Source of the DNA: Herbaspirillum sp. GW103
GTDB lineage: Bacteria; Pseudomonadota; Gammaproteobacteria; Burkholderiales; Burkholderiaceae_D
Assembly (NCBI RefSeq): GCF_000261365.1
Contig: NZ_AJVC01000003.1
Location: 186,001 to 250,000, forward strand
Reading direction: 5' to 3'
DNA: 64,000 nt
Under the pieces are notes generated by a model. It was not told the origin of the DNA. It did no database searches and saw only the letters and a program-made list of their open reading frames with translations. Of the stretch, positions 40,906-49,619 are shown piece by piece. Numbering within the stretch: position 1 is the stretch's first letter; every line of letters starts with the position of its first letter. Made by a program: the position numbers and the translations under genes.

Positions 40906-40936
40906 AAAAAATCGGCCCTCGATGGGGCCGATTTTT
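40906..40936 (-). terminator. Terminator of the TonB receptor gene
   Basis: AAAAATCGGCCC and GGGCCGATTTTT arms with A/T runs on both sides, 22 bp after the receptor stop codon. Confidence 0.85.
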
Positions 40937-40957
40937 ATTGATGAAGCTGCTGCTGGA

Positions 40958-43072
40958 TCAGTAACGATACCCCAACGTCAGCAAAATGGTCCGGTCATCC
41001 CCCAGAGCCACCGCCTTGGCCAGACCGCCCGCATAGTAATGCGTGTTGAAGATGTTCTTCACGTTCAGTGCAGCGCGCCAGCGCTCGGCGTTGTAGGCCA
41101 CACCGGTATCGACCAGCACGTAGCCGGGCAGGGTATAGCCATTGGTGCGCATCATGCTCTGCCCATGCACGCCACCATTCCACTCCCAACCGGCCAGTTG
41201 GCCCTTGAAGCGATAGCGCGCGCTGGTGGTGAAGTTGTGGCGCGGCACGTTGTCCAGCCACTGGCCCACGGTAGTGGTGCGCTGGCCGCCGTCGTCGGTC
41301 ACGATGGCCGCCGTGTAGGAGTAGCCCGCGTTGAGACTGAGGCCATTGCGCAAGTCGGAGGTCACGCTGATCTCGCCACCTTGCGAACGTTGCTCACCCA
41401 CTGCAACGCTGAAGCCGGTGTTGTTGGGATCGCTCACCAGCACGTTGCGGCGGCGCAGGTCGAACACGGCCACGTTGAGGCTGGTACGGCCTTCGTCGAG
41501 GTCGAATTTCACGCCGGCTTCCCATTGCTTGCCGGTCTCTGGTTTGAAGGTGCCGCCACTCACATCGGTGCCGCTGTTCGGATAGAACGAGGTCGCATAA
41601 CTGATGTATGGACGTACCCCGCGAAGCAATTCATACATCAATGCTGCCGAGCCCGTCGTGGCGCTGGCCGGATTGTCGGTATGCACGCCGGTACGCAGAT
41701 TGGTCGAGTAGGTCGAGGCATTGTCGTAGCGCAAGCCCGTCAGCAATTGCCAGCGTTCGCCGAAGCTGATCTTGTCGCGCGCATACAAGCCGGTATCGCG
41801 AATGCTGGTCGAAGTATAGGTCGTGGGCGTGGTGGGGCAATTCAAACGTGCGCCATACACGGGGTTGTAGACGTTGAGCGCGGCTACCGTACAGGTATAG
41901 GAGCGCGTATCTTCGCGCGAGTTGAGGTAGTCGGTGCCCAGCGTGATCTCGTGCTTGCCGAAGGCCGTCCTGAAGCTGCGCTGGACATTGGTGTCGATGC
42001 TGAAGGTCTGTCCGTCATAGGTCTGATCCGTACCAGTGCGGGTGAGGCTGCTGCCGGTGCGGGAGAGGGCATTGTTGGCCACCAGTTGTCCACTCATCCC
42101 GAACTGCTGGTAACGCACATTGTTGTTGAGCGTCCAGCCATCATCGAAGCGGTGCGTCAGCGCATAGCCGATGCGGGTCTCGTTGGCGGCATACGGGCGC
42201 GCGCCCGGTTCGCCGATGAAGAGGCTGCGCGGTAGCGCACCGTTGACGTTGCTGTTGATCGAGCCCGATAGCGGCAGACCCTGCTGGCGCACGTAGTTGC
42301 GTTCCTGGTAGCTGGTCAGAATGGTGAAGTCGGTGCGCGCACCGAGGTCCAGCGACAGCGAGGGCGCGATGTAGCGGTTCTTGAACCAGACATTGTCGGT
42401 GGCGTCGTCCGAATTGGAAATGAGGCCATTGATGCGGAAGGCCTGCTTGCCGTTTTCGGACAGGGATTTGTTCATGTCCACGGTAGTCTGGTAGAAGTCG
42501 TGGCTGCCCACGGTCACGTCGACGTTGGCAAAGTCGGTTCCCTGCGGGCGCTTGCTCACCATGTTGACCAGGCCACCCGGCAGGACCAGTCCATACAAGA
42601 GCGAGCCTGGTCCCTTGAGTACTTCCACCTGCTGCAGGCCGAACAACTGCTCGGCCACGCGCGAGCTGGCCGTCGTGCGCAGGCCATCCAGATACAGCGA
42701 ATCCGAGGCGACCTGGCCGCGGATGATCAGGTCATCCCAGCCGCGCCGTCCGTATTGCTGCGCGACCACCCCAGGCACGTTCTCCAGCGCATCGGCCAGA
42801 GAAACGGCTTGCTGGCTGTCCAGCATGGAGCGCGTCACCACCGAGACCGATTGCGGCGTCTGCGACAGCGGGGTATCGGATTTGTTGACCTGGCTTTGGG
42901 TGGCCTTGAACTTGGTGTCGTTGACGCCATCGGCAACCACATCGACGGTGGGCAACTGGGTCGTGGCCGTGCTGTTGTCCGTGCTGCTGGCAGTCTGCGC
43001 CAGGACGGTGGAAGCGGGCAATACGGAGAAGGCGAGCAGAACGGCGAGAGCGCCGGGAGTGAGCGAGGGCAT
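40958..43072 (-). CDS. TonB-dependent siderophore receptor
   Basis: A 704-residue outer-membrane receptor of the FhuA/FhuE-like class. Domains are a signal peptide (VLLAFSVLPASTVLA), the plug (QVNKSDTPLSQTPQSVSVVTRSMLDSQ, LADALENVPGV, SDSLYLDGLR, VEVLKGPGSLLYG, GGLVNMVSKRP) and a 22-strand barrel ending in TLGYRY with an aromatic C-terminus. A Fur box overlaps the region 15-29 bp upstream, so it is iron-repressed. The signal n-region has no Lys/Arg, which is odd; an in-frame stop just upstream excludes a longer start. Ferrichrome or a hydroxamate is the probable ligand class. Confidence 0.9.
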   Translation of the reverse strand: MPSLTPGALAVLLAFSVLPASTVLAQTASSTDNSTATTQLPTVDVVADGVNDTKFKATQSQVNKSDTPLSQTPQSVSVVTRSMLDSQQAVSLADALENVPGVVAQQYGRRGWDDLIIRGQVASDSLYLDGLRTTASSRVAEQLFGLQQVEVLKGPGSLLYGLVLPGGLVNMVSKRPQGTDFANVDVTVGSHDFYQTTVDMNKSLSENGKQAFRINGLISNSDDATDNVWFKNRYIAPSLSLDLGARTDFTILTSYQERNYVRQQGLPLSGSINSNVNGALPRSLFIGEPGARPYAANETRIGYALTHRFDDGWTLNNNVRYQQFGMSGQLVANNALSRTGSSLTRTGTDQTYDGQTFSIDTNVQRSFRTAFGKHEITLGTDYLNSREDTRSYTCTVAALNVYNPVYGARLNCPTTPTTYTSTSIRDTGLYARDKISFGERWQLLTGLRYDNASTYSTNLRTGVHTDNPASATTGSAALMYELLRGVRPYISYATSFYPNSGTDVSGGTFKPETGKQWEAGVKFDLDEGRTSLNVAVFDLRRRNVLVSDPNNTGFSVAVGEQRSQGGEISVTSDLRNGLSLNAGYSYTAAIVTDDGGQRTTTVGQWLDNVPRHNFTTSARYRFKGQLAGWEWNGGVHGQSMMRTNGYTLPGYVLVDTGVAYNAERWRAALNVKNIFNTHYYAGGLAKAVALGDDRTILLTLGYRY

Positions 43073-43086
43073 GAATCAGATAATAA

Positions 43087-43101
43087 TGAGAATAATTACT
43101 A
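43087..43101. promoter_or_regulatory. Fur box upstream of the TonB receptor
   Basis: TGAGAATAATTACTA matches the 7-1-7 Fur consensus TGATAAT-N-ATTATCA at 12 of 14 positions. Confidence 0.8.
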
Positions 43102-43375
43102 TTCATGATATCGCATTCTTGTGCCTGGCAACAAATTTTTACTGATCGTTTGCATCTTGTCGCCTGGCGCTGGTGCATTGAGTTTGGCGCGTTGCGTCAA
43201 TCAGGAGCCGGGTTTCATACCTTGGACGGCGGGAATGACGCAATCGCCCGAAAGCACCCGTCTCACCAGCTGATCCTTTCATATTGCCGAGCGAGAACAT
43301 GAGCGCACCATTCATGGCATCTGTTCAAATTTTTCATCTGAAATAAGTTTGACCCGCCAGAATCCCGCTGCTATC

Positions 43376-43391
43376 TTGGAACCGGTTCCAA
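43376..43391. promoter_or_regulatory. LacI-family operator upstream of the regulator gene
   Basis: TTGGAACCGGTTCCAA is a perfect 16-bp palindrome with the central CCGG of LacI-family sites, 76 bp before the lacI-type gene. It recurs with two changes at 44600-44615. Confidence 0.8.
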
Positions 43392-43466
43392 AAGATTCAT
43401 ATAAATGATCAGCCCAGAACCTTCAGGCAAATCACTCGACGCAGTTCAACGATTTGGCGGGCAATA

Positions 43467-44591
43467 GTGAGACAACACACCAAGACCGGCACCGACCGGG
43501 TCACCATTGCGCAGGTTGCGCGGGAGGCCGGGGTGTCCAAGACGAGCGTATCGCGGTACCTGGGCGGCGAGTTCGACGCGCTCTCGGCACCGCTGCGCGA
43601 TCAGATCGGCAAGACCATCGCGCGCCTGGGCTATCAGCCCAGCCAGATGGCGCGCGGTCTCAAGGGTGGCCGTACGCGGCTCATCGGCATGCTGGTGGCT
43701 GACATTCTCAATCCCTATTCGGTGGCCGTGCTGCATGGTGCGGAAGCGGCCTGCCAGAAGCATGGCTATACGCTCATGCTGTGCAACACCGGCAATGACG
43801 AGGCGCGCGAGAAGCAGTCGCTGGCGGCTCTGCATTCCTACAGCGTCGAAGGGCTTCTGTTCAATACCCAGGGCCGCAACGTGACGCCACTGCGCGAGCT
43901 GGGACAGGCGGCCTTTCCGGTGGTTCTGCTGGATCGCCATGTGGAGGGCTGCGATTTCGACCTGGTGGGACTCGACAACGTCAAGGCCGCGCAACTGGCC
44001 ACACGGCATCTGCTGGCGCAAGGCTATACCGATATCGCGCTGGTGGTGCAGCCGCTGCTGGGCGTGAGTTCGCGACAAGGGCGACAGGCCGGTTTCTTGC
44101 AGGCGATGGCGCAGCGCCCCGATTGCTACGGCCAGACGCTGGAAGTGGACGTGGATCAGCCCGGCCATGTGGCCACGATGCTGCGCGAATTCTTCCTGCG
44201 CCGGGCGGCAGCCGGCGGCGGGCGGCTGGCCCTGCTGGCCGGCAACGGCATGGTGTCGCTGCAGATCGCGCTGGCCTTGCAGAGCATGACGCTGCGCTTT
44301 CCGGATGACGTGGGCTTGCTGTGCTTCGATGAGCTGGCCTGGTCGCCTCTGGTGGGCAGTGGCATCAGCACCATCGAGCAACCGACCTACGACATCGGTT
44401 TTACCGCCATCGAACGCCTGCTGGTGCGCATCCACGGCGAACGTTCGGTGCGCATGGAAATGCTGCTGGATCCCCGTCTCATCTGTCGCGGCTCGACCGC
44501 CAGCGTGGAGGGGCATCCGCAACGGGCACTGGCACGCAGCATCGCCGCCAAGATCAGTCCGGCGCCGGTCGCCGCCATGCGCTGTACCTGA
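43467..44591 (+). CDS. LacI-family repressor of the ketogluconate-type operon
   Basis: A 374-residue LacI-family regulator. The HTH and hinge are VTIAQVAREAGVSKTSVSRYLGG and LGYQPSQMARGLKGGRT; the PBP-like domain has IGMLVADILNPYSVAVLHGAE and VGLLCFDELAWSPLVGSGISTIEQP. It starts with GTG. A perfect operator lies upstream and a near copy lies between it and the ABC/kgu genes, so it probably represses both itself and that operon until a ketogluconate-derived inducer binds. It plays the role of PtxS in pseudomonads, although sequence orthology cannot be judged by eye. Confidence 0.85.
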   Translation: MRQHTKTGTDRVTIAQVAREAGVSKTSVSRYLGGEFDALSAPLRDQIGKTIARLGYQPSQMARGLKGGRTRLIGMLVADILNPYSVAVLHGAEAACQKHGYTLMLCNTGNDEAREKQSLAALHSYSVEGLLFNTQGRNVTPLRELGQAAFPVVLLDRHVEGCDFDLVGLDNVKAAQLATRHLLAQGYTDIALVVQPLLGVSSRQGRQAGFLQAMAQRPDCYGQTLEVDVDQPGHVATMLREFFLRRAAAGGGRLALLAGNGMVSLQIALALQSMTLRFPDDVGLLCFDELAWSPLVGSGISTIEQPTYDIGFTAIERLLVRIHGERSVRMEMLLDPRLICRGSTASVEGHPQRALARSIAAKISPAPVAAMRCT

Positions 44592-44599
44592 GCCGGGCG

Positions 44600-44615
44600 C
44601 TGGAACCGGTACCAA
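44600..44615. promoter_or_regulatory. Second LacI-type operator, in front of the transport/kgu operon
   Basis: CTGGAACCGGTACCAA differs from the first operator at two positions. It lies 9 bp after the regulator stop and 290 bp before the binding-protein gene. Confidence 0.75.
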
Positions 44616-44904
44616 AGGGTAAAGCAAAGAAGGCCAGGGTTCGCCTCACTGGTAAGACCTTGTAACAGGACGGAAGAGCAGCACGGCCAGAGCAGTTCGC
44701 AATCGCATCACGCAACCGTACCACGCAATCGCATTCCGGCCCTCGGGCCGTATCACAGACCTGCACGCGGGAAGCAAAGCAGGCAGCAACAAAGAGGGGC
44801 ACCAGAATCCACGCAGCCACCTGCGATAGCGGGCGGCGGGATTGGGCGCCTGTCGCACTCAACGGACTGCCGTCCACACGGCATTGATTGATCAGGAGAC
44901 CAGG

Positions 44905-45708
44905 ATGAGCATCAAGAAAATTTTCAACGCAAAATTCGTCGCACTGACGCTGGCTGCCGCCTGCGCAGTGGCGGCCACCGCCAGTGCCAGCGCGCAGAGC
45001 ATCGCCGAGCTGACCAAGAAGGGCAAGATCACCATTGGTGTGGTCAGCGGCACGCCACCCTTTGGTTCGGTTGACGCCAAGGGTACGCCCATCGGCTATG
45101 ACGTCGATGTGGCCAATCTGATCGGCAAGTATCTCGGCCTGCCGGTGGAGATCGTGCCGCTGGTGCCGCCGGCGCGCATCCCGGCGCTGGAGTCGGGCAA
45201 GGTCGACATGCTGGCCGCCACGCTGGCGCCCACACCCGAGCGTGCCAAGTCGGTGCTGTTCACGATTCCCTACAGCGGCTTCGAGCTCTCCATCGTCGGC
45301 CCGGTCGGCACCAGCTACAAGAAGCTGGATGACCTGGTGAAGAAGAAAGTGGGCGTCTCGCGCGGTTCCACCAACGACACCGCGCTGACCCGCCTGGCGC
45401 CTCCGGGCACGGTGCTGGTGCGCTTCGAGGATGACTCCACGGTGACTCAGGCGCTGCTGTCGAACCAGGTCGATGCCATCTCGATTCCCAACACCATGGC
45501 CAATGAGATCGTCAAGAGCCGCGGCCAGGGCAAGATCGAAGTCAAGTTCCCGTACTCGGTGCAACCCAATTCGATGACCGTGCGCAAGGGTTCCTACGAG
45601 CTGCAGCAGTGGCTCAACAACTTCATCTACTACGTCAAGCTCAACGGCGAACTGGATGCGATCTCGCGCAAGTGGGCCGGTCCGCTGCCCAACCTGCCGG
45701 TGTTCTGA
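44905..45708 (+). CDS. Family-3 ABC substrate-binding protein
   Basis: A 267-residue periplasmic protein with a Sec signal peptide (VALTLAAACAVAATASASAQS). The mature part has the SBP_bac_3 pattern: KGKITIGVVSGTPPFGSVDAKG, GYDVDVANLIGKYLGL, VPPARIPALESGKVDMLAATLAPTPERAK, VGVSRGSTND. The family usually binds polar amino acids, but the acidic-amino-acid Arg/Asp pattern is not obvious here and the operon suggests a sugar acid. GGAGACCAGG precedes the ATG. Two hairpins follow the stop, which often raise the level of the binding protein over the permeases. Confidence 0.82.
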   Translation: MSIKKIFNAKFVALTLAAACAVAATASASAQSIAELTKKGKITIGVVSGTPPFGSVDAKGTPIGYDVDVANLIGKYLGLPVEIVPLVPPARIPALESGKVDMLAATLAPTPERAKSVLFTIPYSGFELSIVGPVGTSYKKLDDLVKKKVGVSRGSTNDTALTRLAPPGTVLVRFEDDSTVTQALLSNQVDAISIPNTMANEIVKSRGQGKIEVKFPYSVQPNSMTVRKGSYELQQWLNNFIYYVKLNGELDAISRKWAGPLPNLPVF

Positions 45709-45741
45709 TTCCGACATACGGAACCTGTCTTGCAGAAGCGA

Positions 45742-45813
45742 CTGCGCAGGCATGACCTGCGCAGCCTGAAAAGAACAGATCACGCGCCGCTCAGGGGATG
45801 AACGGGCGGCGCG
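45742..45813 (+). other. Two hairpins between binding-protein and permease genes
   Basis: CTGCGCAGG/CCTGCGCAG (45742-45764) and CGCGCCGC/GCGGCGCG (45783-45813) are consecutive perfect stems without T-runs. Likely mRNA-stabilising or processing structures. Confidence 0.6.
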
Positions 45814-45834
45814 GATTTGTCGGAGGAGCACACG

Positions 45835-46530
45835 ATGCAATACGATTTTCAGTTTGCGTTCATCTTCCAGCATCTGGATCAGTTGCTGGTCGGCGCACTG
45901 CTCACCATACGGCTGAGCGCGCTGTCGATGATCTGCGGTTTGGCCGTCGGCATTTTCGGCGCCATCATTTCCATCCACGGCAGCAGGCCGGCGCGCCTGG
46001 TGGTCACCTCCTATGTCGAGCTGATCCGCAGTACGCCTTTCCTGGTGCAGTTGTTCATCATCTTCTTCGGCCTGCCGTCGATCGGCGTGCAGGTCAATGC
46101 CAACATTGCCGCGCTGGTGGCGATGACGGTCAATCTCGGCGCCTATTCCACCGAGATCGTGCGAGCCGGCATGATGGCCATCCACCCCTCGCAGATCGAA
46201 GCGGCGCAGGCGCTGGCCTTGACGCGCTGGCAGGTGATCCGGCATGTGGTCCTCACGCCTGCGCTGGAAAAAGTCTATCCGGCCCTGGCCAGCCAGTTCA
46301 CGCTGATGATGCTGGCTTCCAGCATCGTCTCGGCGATCTCGGCTGAAGAGCTCACTGCCACGGCCAACCTGCTTGATGCCGAGACCTTCCGCAGCTTCGA
46401 GATCTACCTGGTGGTGATGGTGCTCTACATCCTGCTGGCCCTGCTGTTCCGCCTGGCCTTCTGGCTGATCGGACTGGTGGTCTTCAAACGCCGTCGCCGC
46501 CTGGGCGTGGCCCGTCCGAGGAGAATGTGA
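45835..46530 (+). CDS. ABC permease, His/Glu/Gln/Arg-type (first)
   Basis: A 231-residue permease of the HisQM/GlnP family with about five helices. It has LVGALLTIRLSALSMICGLAVGI, SYVELIRSTPFLVQLFIIFFGLP, AYSTEIVRAGMMAIHPSQIEAAQALALTRWQVIRHVVLTPAL (EAA loop) and a basic C-terminal tail. GGAGGAG precedes the ATG. The stop overlaps the second permease start. Confidence 0.88.
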   Translation: MQYDFQFAFIFQHLDQLLVGALLTIRLSALSMICGLAVGIFGAIISIHGSRPARLVVTSYVELIRSTPFLVQLFIIFFGLPSIGVQVNANIAALVAMTVNLGAYSTEIVRAGMMAIHPSQIEAAQALALTRWQVIRHVVLTPALEKVYPALASQFTLMMLASSIVSAISAEELTATANLLDAETFRSFEIYLVVMVLYILLALLFRLAFWLIGLVVFKRRRRLGVARPRRM

Positions 46531-47180
46531 TGCTTGCTGATTTTTCTTGGGACAATTTCCTGTTCCTGCTGGAAGCGGCGCGCTGGACGCTGCTCTTGTC
46601 GGCCCTGGCTTTCGTCGGCGGCGGCATCGCCGGCTTCCTGGTGGCCCTGATGCGGACCTCGCATCTTGCCCCGCTGCGGCTGCTCTCGGCAGTGTATATA
46701 CAGATCATCCAGGGTACGCCGGTGCTGATCCTGCTGTTCCTGTCCTTCTACGGACTGGCGATCTTCGGCTACAAGCTCCCGCCCATGGTGGCCGCCACCA
46801 TCGCCATGACGATCTATTCCAGCGCCTATCTCGGCGAAATCTGGCGCGGTTGTATCGAAGCCGTGCCGGTGCCGCAGTGGGAAGCCTCGACCGCCCTGGC
46901 CATGACGCGCTGGCAGCAGTTGCGCTACGTGATCCTGCCGCAGGCGGTGCGGATTTCGCTGCCGCCGACCGTGGGCTTCCTGGTGCAGATCGTCAAGAAC
47001 ACTTCGATTGCCTCCATCATCGGCCTGGTGGAACTGGCGCAGGCCGGCAAGCTGGTCAGCAATGCGACCTTCCAGCCCTTCCTGGTCTTCCCCATCGTGG
47101 CCGGTATTTACTTCGTTTTCTGCTATCCGCTGTCGCGCTTCGCCTTTATCCTGGAAAGGAAATACCATGCCCATCGTTGA
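46530..47180 (+). CDS. ABC permease, His/Glu/Gln/Arg-type (second)
   Basis: A 216-residue partner permease with FLLEAARWTLLLSALAFVGGG, SAVYIQIIQGTPVLILLFLSFYGL and the EAA loop QWEASTALAMTRWQQLRYVILPQAVR. The ATG overlaps the previous stop by one base after GAGGAGAATGTG. Its end overlaps the ATPase gene by 14 bp. Confidence 0.88.
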   Translation: MLADFSWDNFLFLLEAARWTLLLSALAFVGGGIAGFLVALMRTSHLAPLRLLSAVYIQIIQGTPVLILLFLSFYGLAIFGYKLPPMVAATIAMTIYSSAYLGEIWRGCIEAVPVPQWEASTALAMTRWQQLRYVILPQAVRISLPPTVGFLVQIVKNTSIASIIGLVELAQAGKLVSNATFQPFLVFPIVAGIYFVFCYPLSRFAFILERKYHAHR

Positions 47181-47901
47181 GATTGACAACATCACCAAGC
47201 GCTTCGGCAGCAACCAGGTCTTGAACGGCATTTCACTGTCGGTCGAGCGCGGCCAGGTGGTGGCCGTCATCGGGCGCTCCGGGTCCGGCAAGAGCACCAT
47301 GCTCCGCTGCATCAACGGCCTGGAAACCATCGATGGCGGCAGCATCACCGTGGCCGGTCACAAGCTGACCCACAAGCACGAACACCTGATCGAATTGCGC
47401 AAGGATGTGGGCATGGTGTTCCAGCATTACAATCTCTTTCCGCACCTGACCGTGGAGGAGAACATCATGCTGTCACCCCGCATCGTCAAGAAGACCGCCA
47501 CCGAGACTGCCCGCGAGACCGCCATGAAGGTCTTGAAGCAGGTCGGCCTGGACCACAAGCGCGACGCCTATCCCGAGCAGCTCTCCGGTGGCCAGCAGCA
47601 ACGCGTGGCGATTGCCCGCTCGCTGGCCATGGAGCCGCAGGTGATGCTGTTCGATGAAGTGACCTCGGCGCTGGACCCGGAGCTGACCGCCGAAGTGCTG
47701 AAGGTCATGGAAGAGCTGGCGCGCGGCGGCATGACCATGCTGCTGGTGACGCACGAGATGGAGTTTGCGCGTCGGGTGGCGGATCTGACAGTTTTCATGC
47801 ACCAGGGCAAGGTGTGGGAAGCACGTCCTTCGGAGGAGTTTTTCGCCGATCCGCAGACACCGGAAGCCAAGCAGTTCATCGGCGCAGGGTCGATCAAATG
47901 A
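47167..47901 (+). CDS. ABC ATPase, polar amino-acid type
   Basis: A 244-residue ATPase: Walker A GRSGSGKST, Q-loop VFQHYNLFPHLTVEEN, signature LSGGQQQR, Walker B VMLFDEVTSALDPE, switch His in VTHE. HisP/GlnQ-type. It energises the two permeases upstream. Its stop overlaps the next start (ATGA). Confidence 0.93.
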   Translation: MPIVEIDNITKRFGSNQVLNGISLSVERGQVVAVIGRSGSGKSTMLRCINGLETIDGGSITVAGHKLTHKHEHLIELRKDVGMVFQHYNLFPHLTVEENIMLSPRIVKKTATETARETAMKVLKQVGLDHKRDAYPEQLSGGQQQRVAIARSLAMEPQVMLFDEVTSALDPELTAEVLKVMEELARGGMTMLLVTHEMEFARRVADLTVFMHQGKVWEARPSEEFFADPQTPEAKQFIGAGSIK

Positions 47902-48641
47902 GCCCGGTCCTGGTCGCCGCCTCGGCCTATGGGGCCGATCTGGTGCGGCGGGTTGGTCATGCTGACCTCATCCCCATGGTGGCGGCGGCCGGGGCCGCAG
48001 GCCTTGAAATTCGGCGCGAGCTGTTCGATGGGCCGCAGGACCTGCCTGCCTTGCGCGCACTGCTGGAGCAGCACAAGCTGTTTTCGGTGTATTCCGCACC
48101 GTTTGAGTTGTTTGCTACCGAGGGACGTTTCGACCGTGAGCAGATCAGTCTGGCGATGAGCGAGGCCGAAGAGATCGGAGCGCGCTTCCTGAAGGTCTCG
48201 CTCGGGCACTTTTCGGCGGGCAGCGATCTGCAATCGCTGCTGCGTTTTCTCTCGCAGGCCCCCGTCGAAGTCTTGCTGGAAAACGACCAGACTCCGCAAG
48301 GGGGAAGGCTGGAGCCCATCGTCAGTTTTCTGGCGCTCTGTACCGGCAATGGCTATGCCTTCGGCATGACCTTTGACATGGGCAACTGGCACTGGCAGGG
48401 CGTCGACCCCGAGACTGCCGCGCGCTCTCTGGCGCCGCACGTGCGCTACGTACATTGCAAGGGCGTGCAGGAGGACCAGGGCAAGCTCAAGGCGGTGCCC
48501 TTGCAGGCACAGGACCATCACTGGCCGGCCATGTTGGGGCATTTCCCCACGGGCATCTTGCGCGCCATCGAATTCCCGTTGGTGGGCACCGATCTGGAAG
48601 AAACGACGCGCCGCCACGTGGCGATGCTGGCGACGGTCTGA
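47898..48641 (+). CDS. kguE: Sugar phosphate isomerase/epimerase-like TIM-barrel protein (KguE-like)
   Basis: A 247-residue AP-endonuclease-2-type TIM barrel. It has GLEIRRELFDG, FLKVSLGHF, VEVLLENDQTPQGG with the metal-site Glu/Asp, FGMTFDMGNWHWQGVDPE and VRYVHCKGVQ. Its place directly before a PfkB kinase and a 2-hydroxyacid dehydrogenase matches KguE in kguEKTD operons for 2-ketogluconate. The biochemical role of KguE is not well settled. The start overlaps the ATPase stop by 4 bp. Confidence 0.72.
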   Translation: MSPVLVAASAYGADLVRRVGHADLIPMVAAAGAAGLEIRRELFDGPQDLPALRALLEQHKLFSVYSAPFELFATEGRFDREQISLAMSEAEEIGARFLKVSLGHFSAGSDLQSLLRFLSQAPVEVLLENDQTPQGGRLEPIVSFLALCTGNGYAFGMTFDMGNWHWQGVDPETAARSLAPHVRYVHCKGVQEDQGKLKAVPLQAQDHHWPAMLGHFPTGILRAIEFPLVGTDLEETTRRHVAMLATV

Positions 48642-48652
48642 GGACAAGCACA

Positions 48653-49597
48653 ATGACGATGCAGCTGGATGTGGTGACCTGGGGGGAAGCCCTGGCACTC
48701 TTGGTGGCCGATGAAGTCGGCCCCTTCGAGGAAGTGGAAAAATATACGCGCCGCCTGGCCGGTGCCGAGACCAATGTGGCCATCGGTCTGGCGCGACTGG
48801 GCTTGAAAGTGGGTTGGGCCAGTCGCGTGGGCAATGATGCCTTTGGTCGTTTCATCCGCAAGCGGGTGGCGCAGGAAGGTGTGGACGTCAGCCGCGTACT
48901 CACCGACATGGAATTTCGCACGGCCATCCAGTTGAAGGCCAAGGCAGTCGATGGGGCAGACCCGGCCATCGAGTATTACCGCAAGGGCTCGGCGGCCAGC
49001 CACCTGTCGCTGGAGGATTTCGACCCGGCGTATTTCGGCGCGGCGCGGCACTTGCACGCCACCGGCATCGCGCCGGCCTTGTCGCCGACCACGATGGCTT
49101 TCGCCCATCACGCCATGGATTTCATGCGGGCGCAGGGCAAGACGATTTCCTTCGATCCCAACCTGCGCCCCATGCTGTGGCCGTCGCGCGAGGTCATGGC
49201 GCAGCAGTTGAATGCGCTGGCCTGCAAGGCCGACTGGGTGCTGCCGGGGCTGTCGGAAGGCACGCTTCTGACCGGATATGAAGATCCGCGCGCCATTGCC
49301 GGCTACTACCTGGAGCGCGGTGTGAAGATGGTGGTCATCAAGCTGGGCGCCGAGGGCGCTTACTGGCGCAATGGTGAAGGCGAGGGCAGGGTGGCTGGCG
49401 TGCCGGTGAAGGAAGTGGTCGATACCGTGGGGGCCGGTGACGGCTTTGCGGTCGGCGTCATCAGCGCGATGCTGGAAGGTTTGTCGGTGCCCGAGGCTGT
49501 CATGCGCGGCAATCGCATCGGAGCGTTTGCCATCCAGGTGGTGGGCGACATGGAAGGCTTGCCTACCCGGGCCGAGCTGGAGGCGGCCTCGGCCTGA
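48653..49597 (+). CDS. kguK: PfkB-family sugar-acid kinase (2-ketogluconate kinase-like)
   Basis: A 314-residue ribokinase-fold kinase. It has WGEALALLVADE and GAETNVAIGLARLGLKVGWASRVGNDAFG at the N-terminus, SFDPNLRPMLW in the middle, VIKLGAEGAYW and the second PfkB signature DTVGAGDGFAVG with the catalytic Asp. KdgK and KguK are the close groups. It would phosphorylate 2-ketogluconate (or 2-keto-3-deoxygluconate) with ATP after import. The operon partner genes favour KguK. Confidence 0.78.
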   Translation: MTMQLDVVTWGEALALLVADEVGPFEEVEKYTRRLAGAETNVAIGLARLGLKVGWASRVGNDAFGRFIRKRVAQEGVDVSRVLTDMEFRTAIQLKAKAVDGADPAIEYYRKGSAASHLSLEDFDPAYFGAARHLHATGIAPALSPTTMAFAHHAMDFMRAQGKTISFDPNLRPMLWPSREVMAQQLNALACKADWVLPGLSEGTLLTGYEDPRAIAGYYLERGVKMVVIKLGAEGAYWRNGEGEGRVAGVPVKEVVDTVGAGDGFAVGVISAMLEGLSVPEAVMRGNRIGAFAIQVVGDMEGLPTRAELEAASA

Positions 49598-49619
49598 TTT
49601 GACTCTTACAGGAATCGCC

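Larger units (their letters stand above)
40492..40957. other. Intergenic stretch with two terminators
   Basis: No gene is supported. It holds the promoter side of the monooxygenase gene and two hairpin terminators. Short frames on the plus strand lack ribosome sites. Confidence 0.5.

Noticed and set aside
40728..40964. 78-codon plus-strand frame with a hydrophobic middle
   Set aside because: It runs through two terminator hairpins and lacks a ribosome site.
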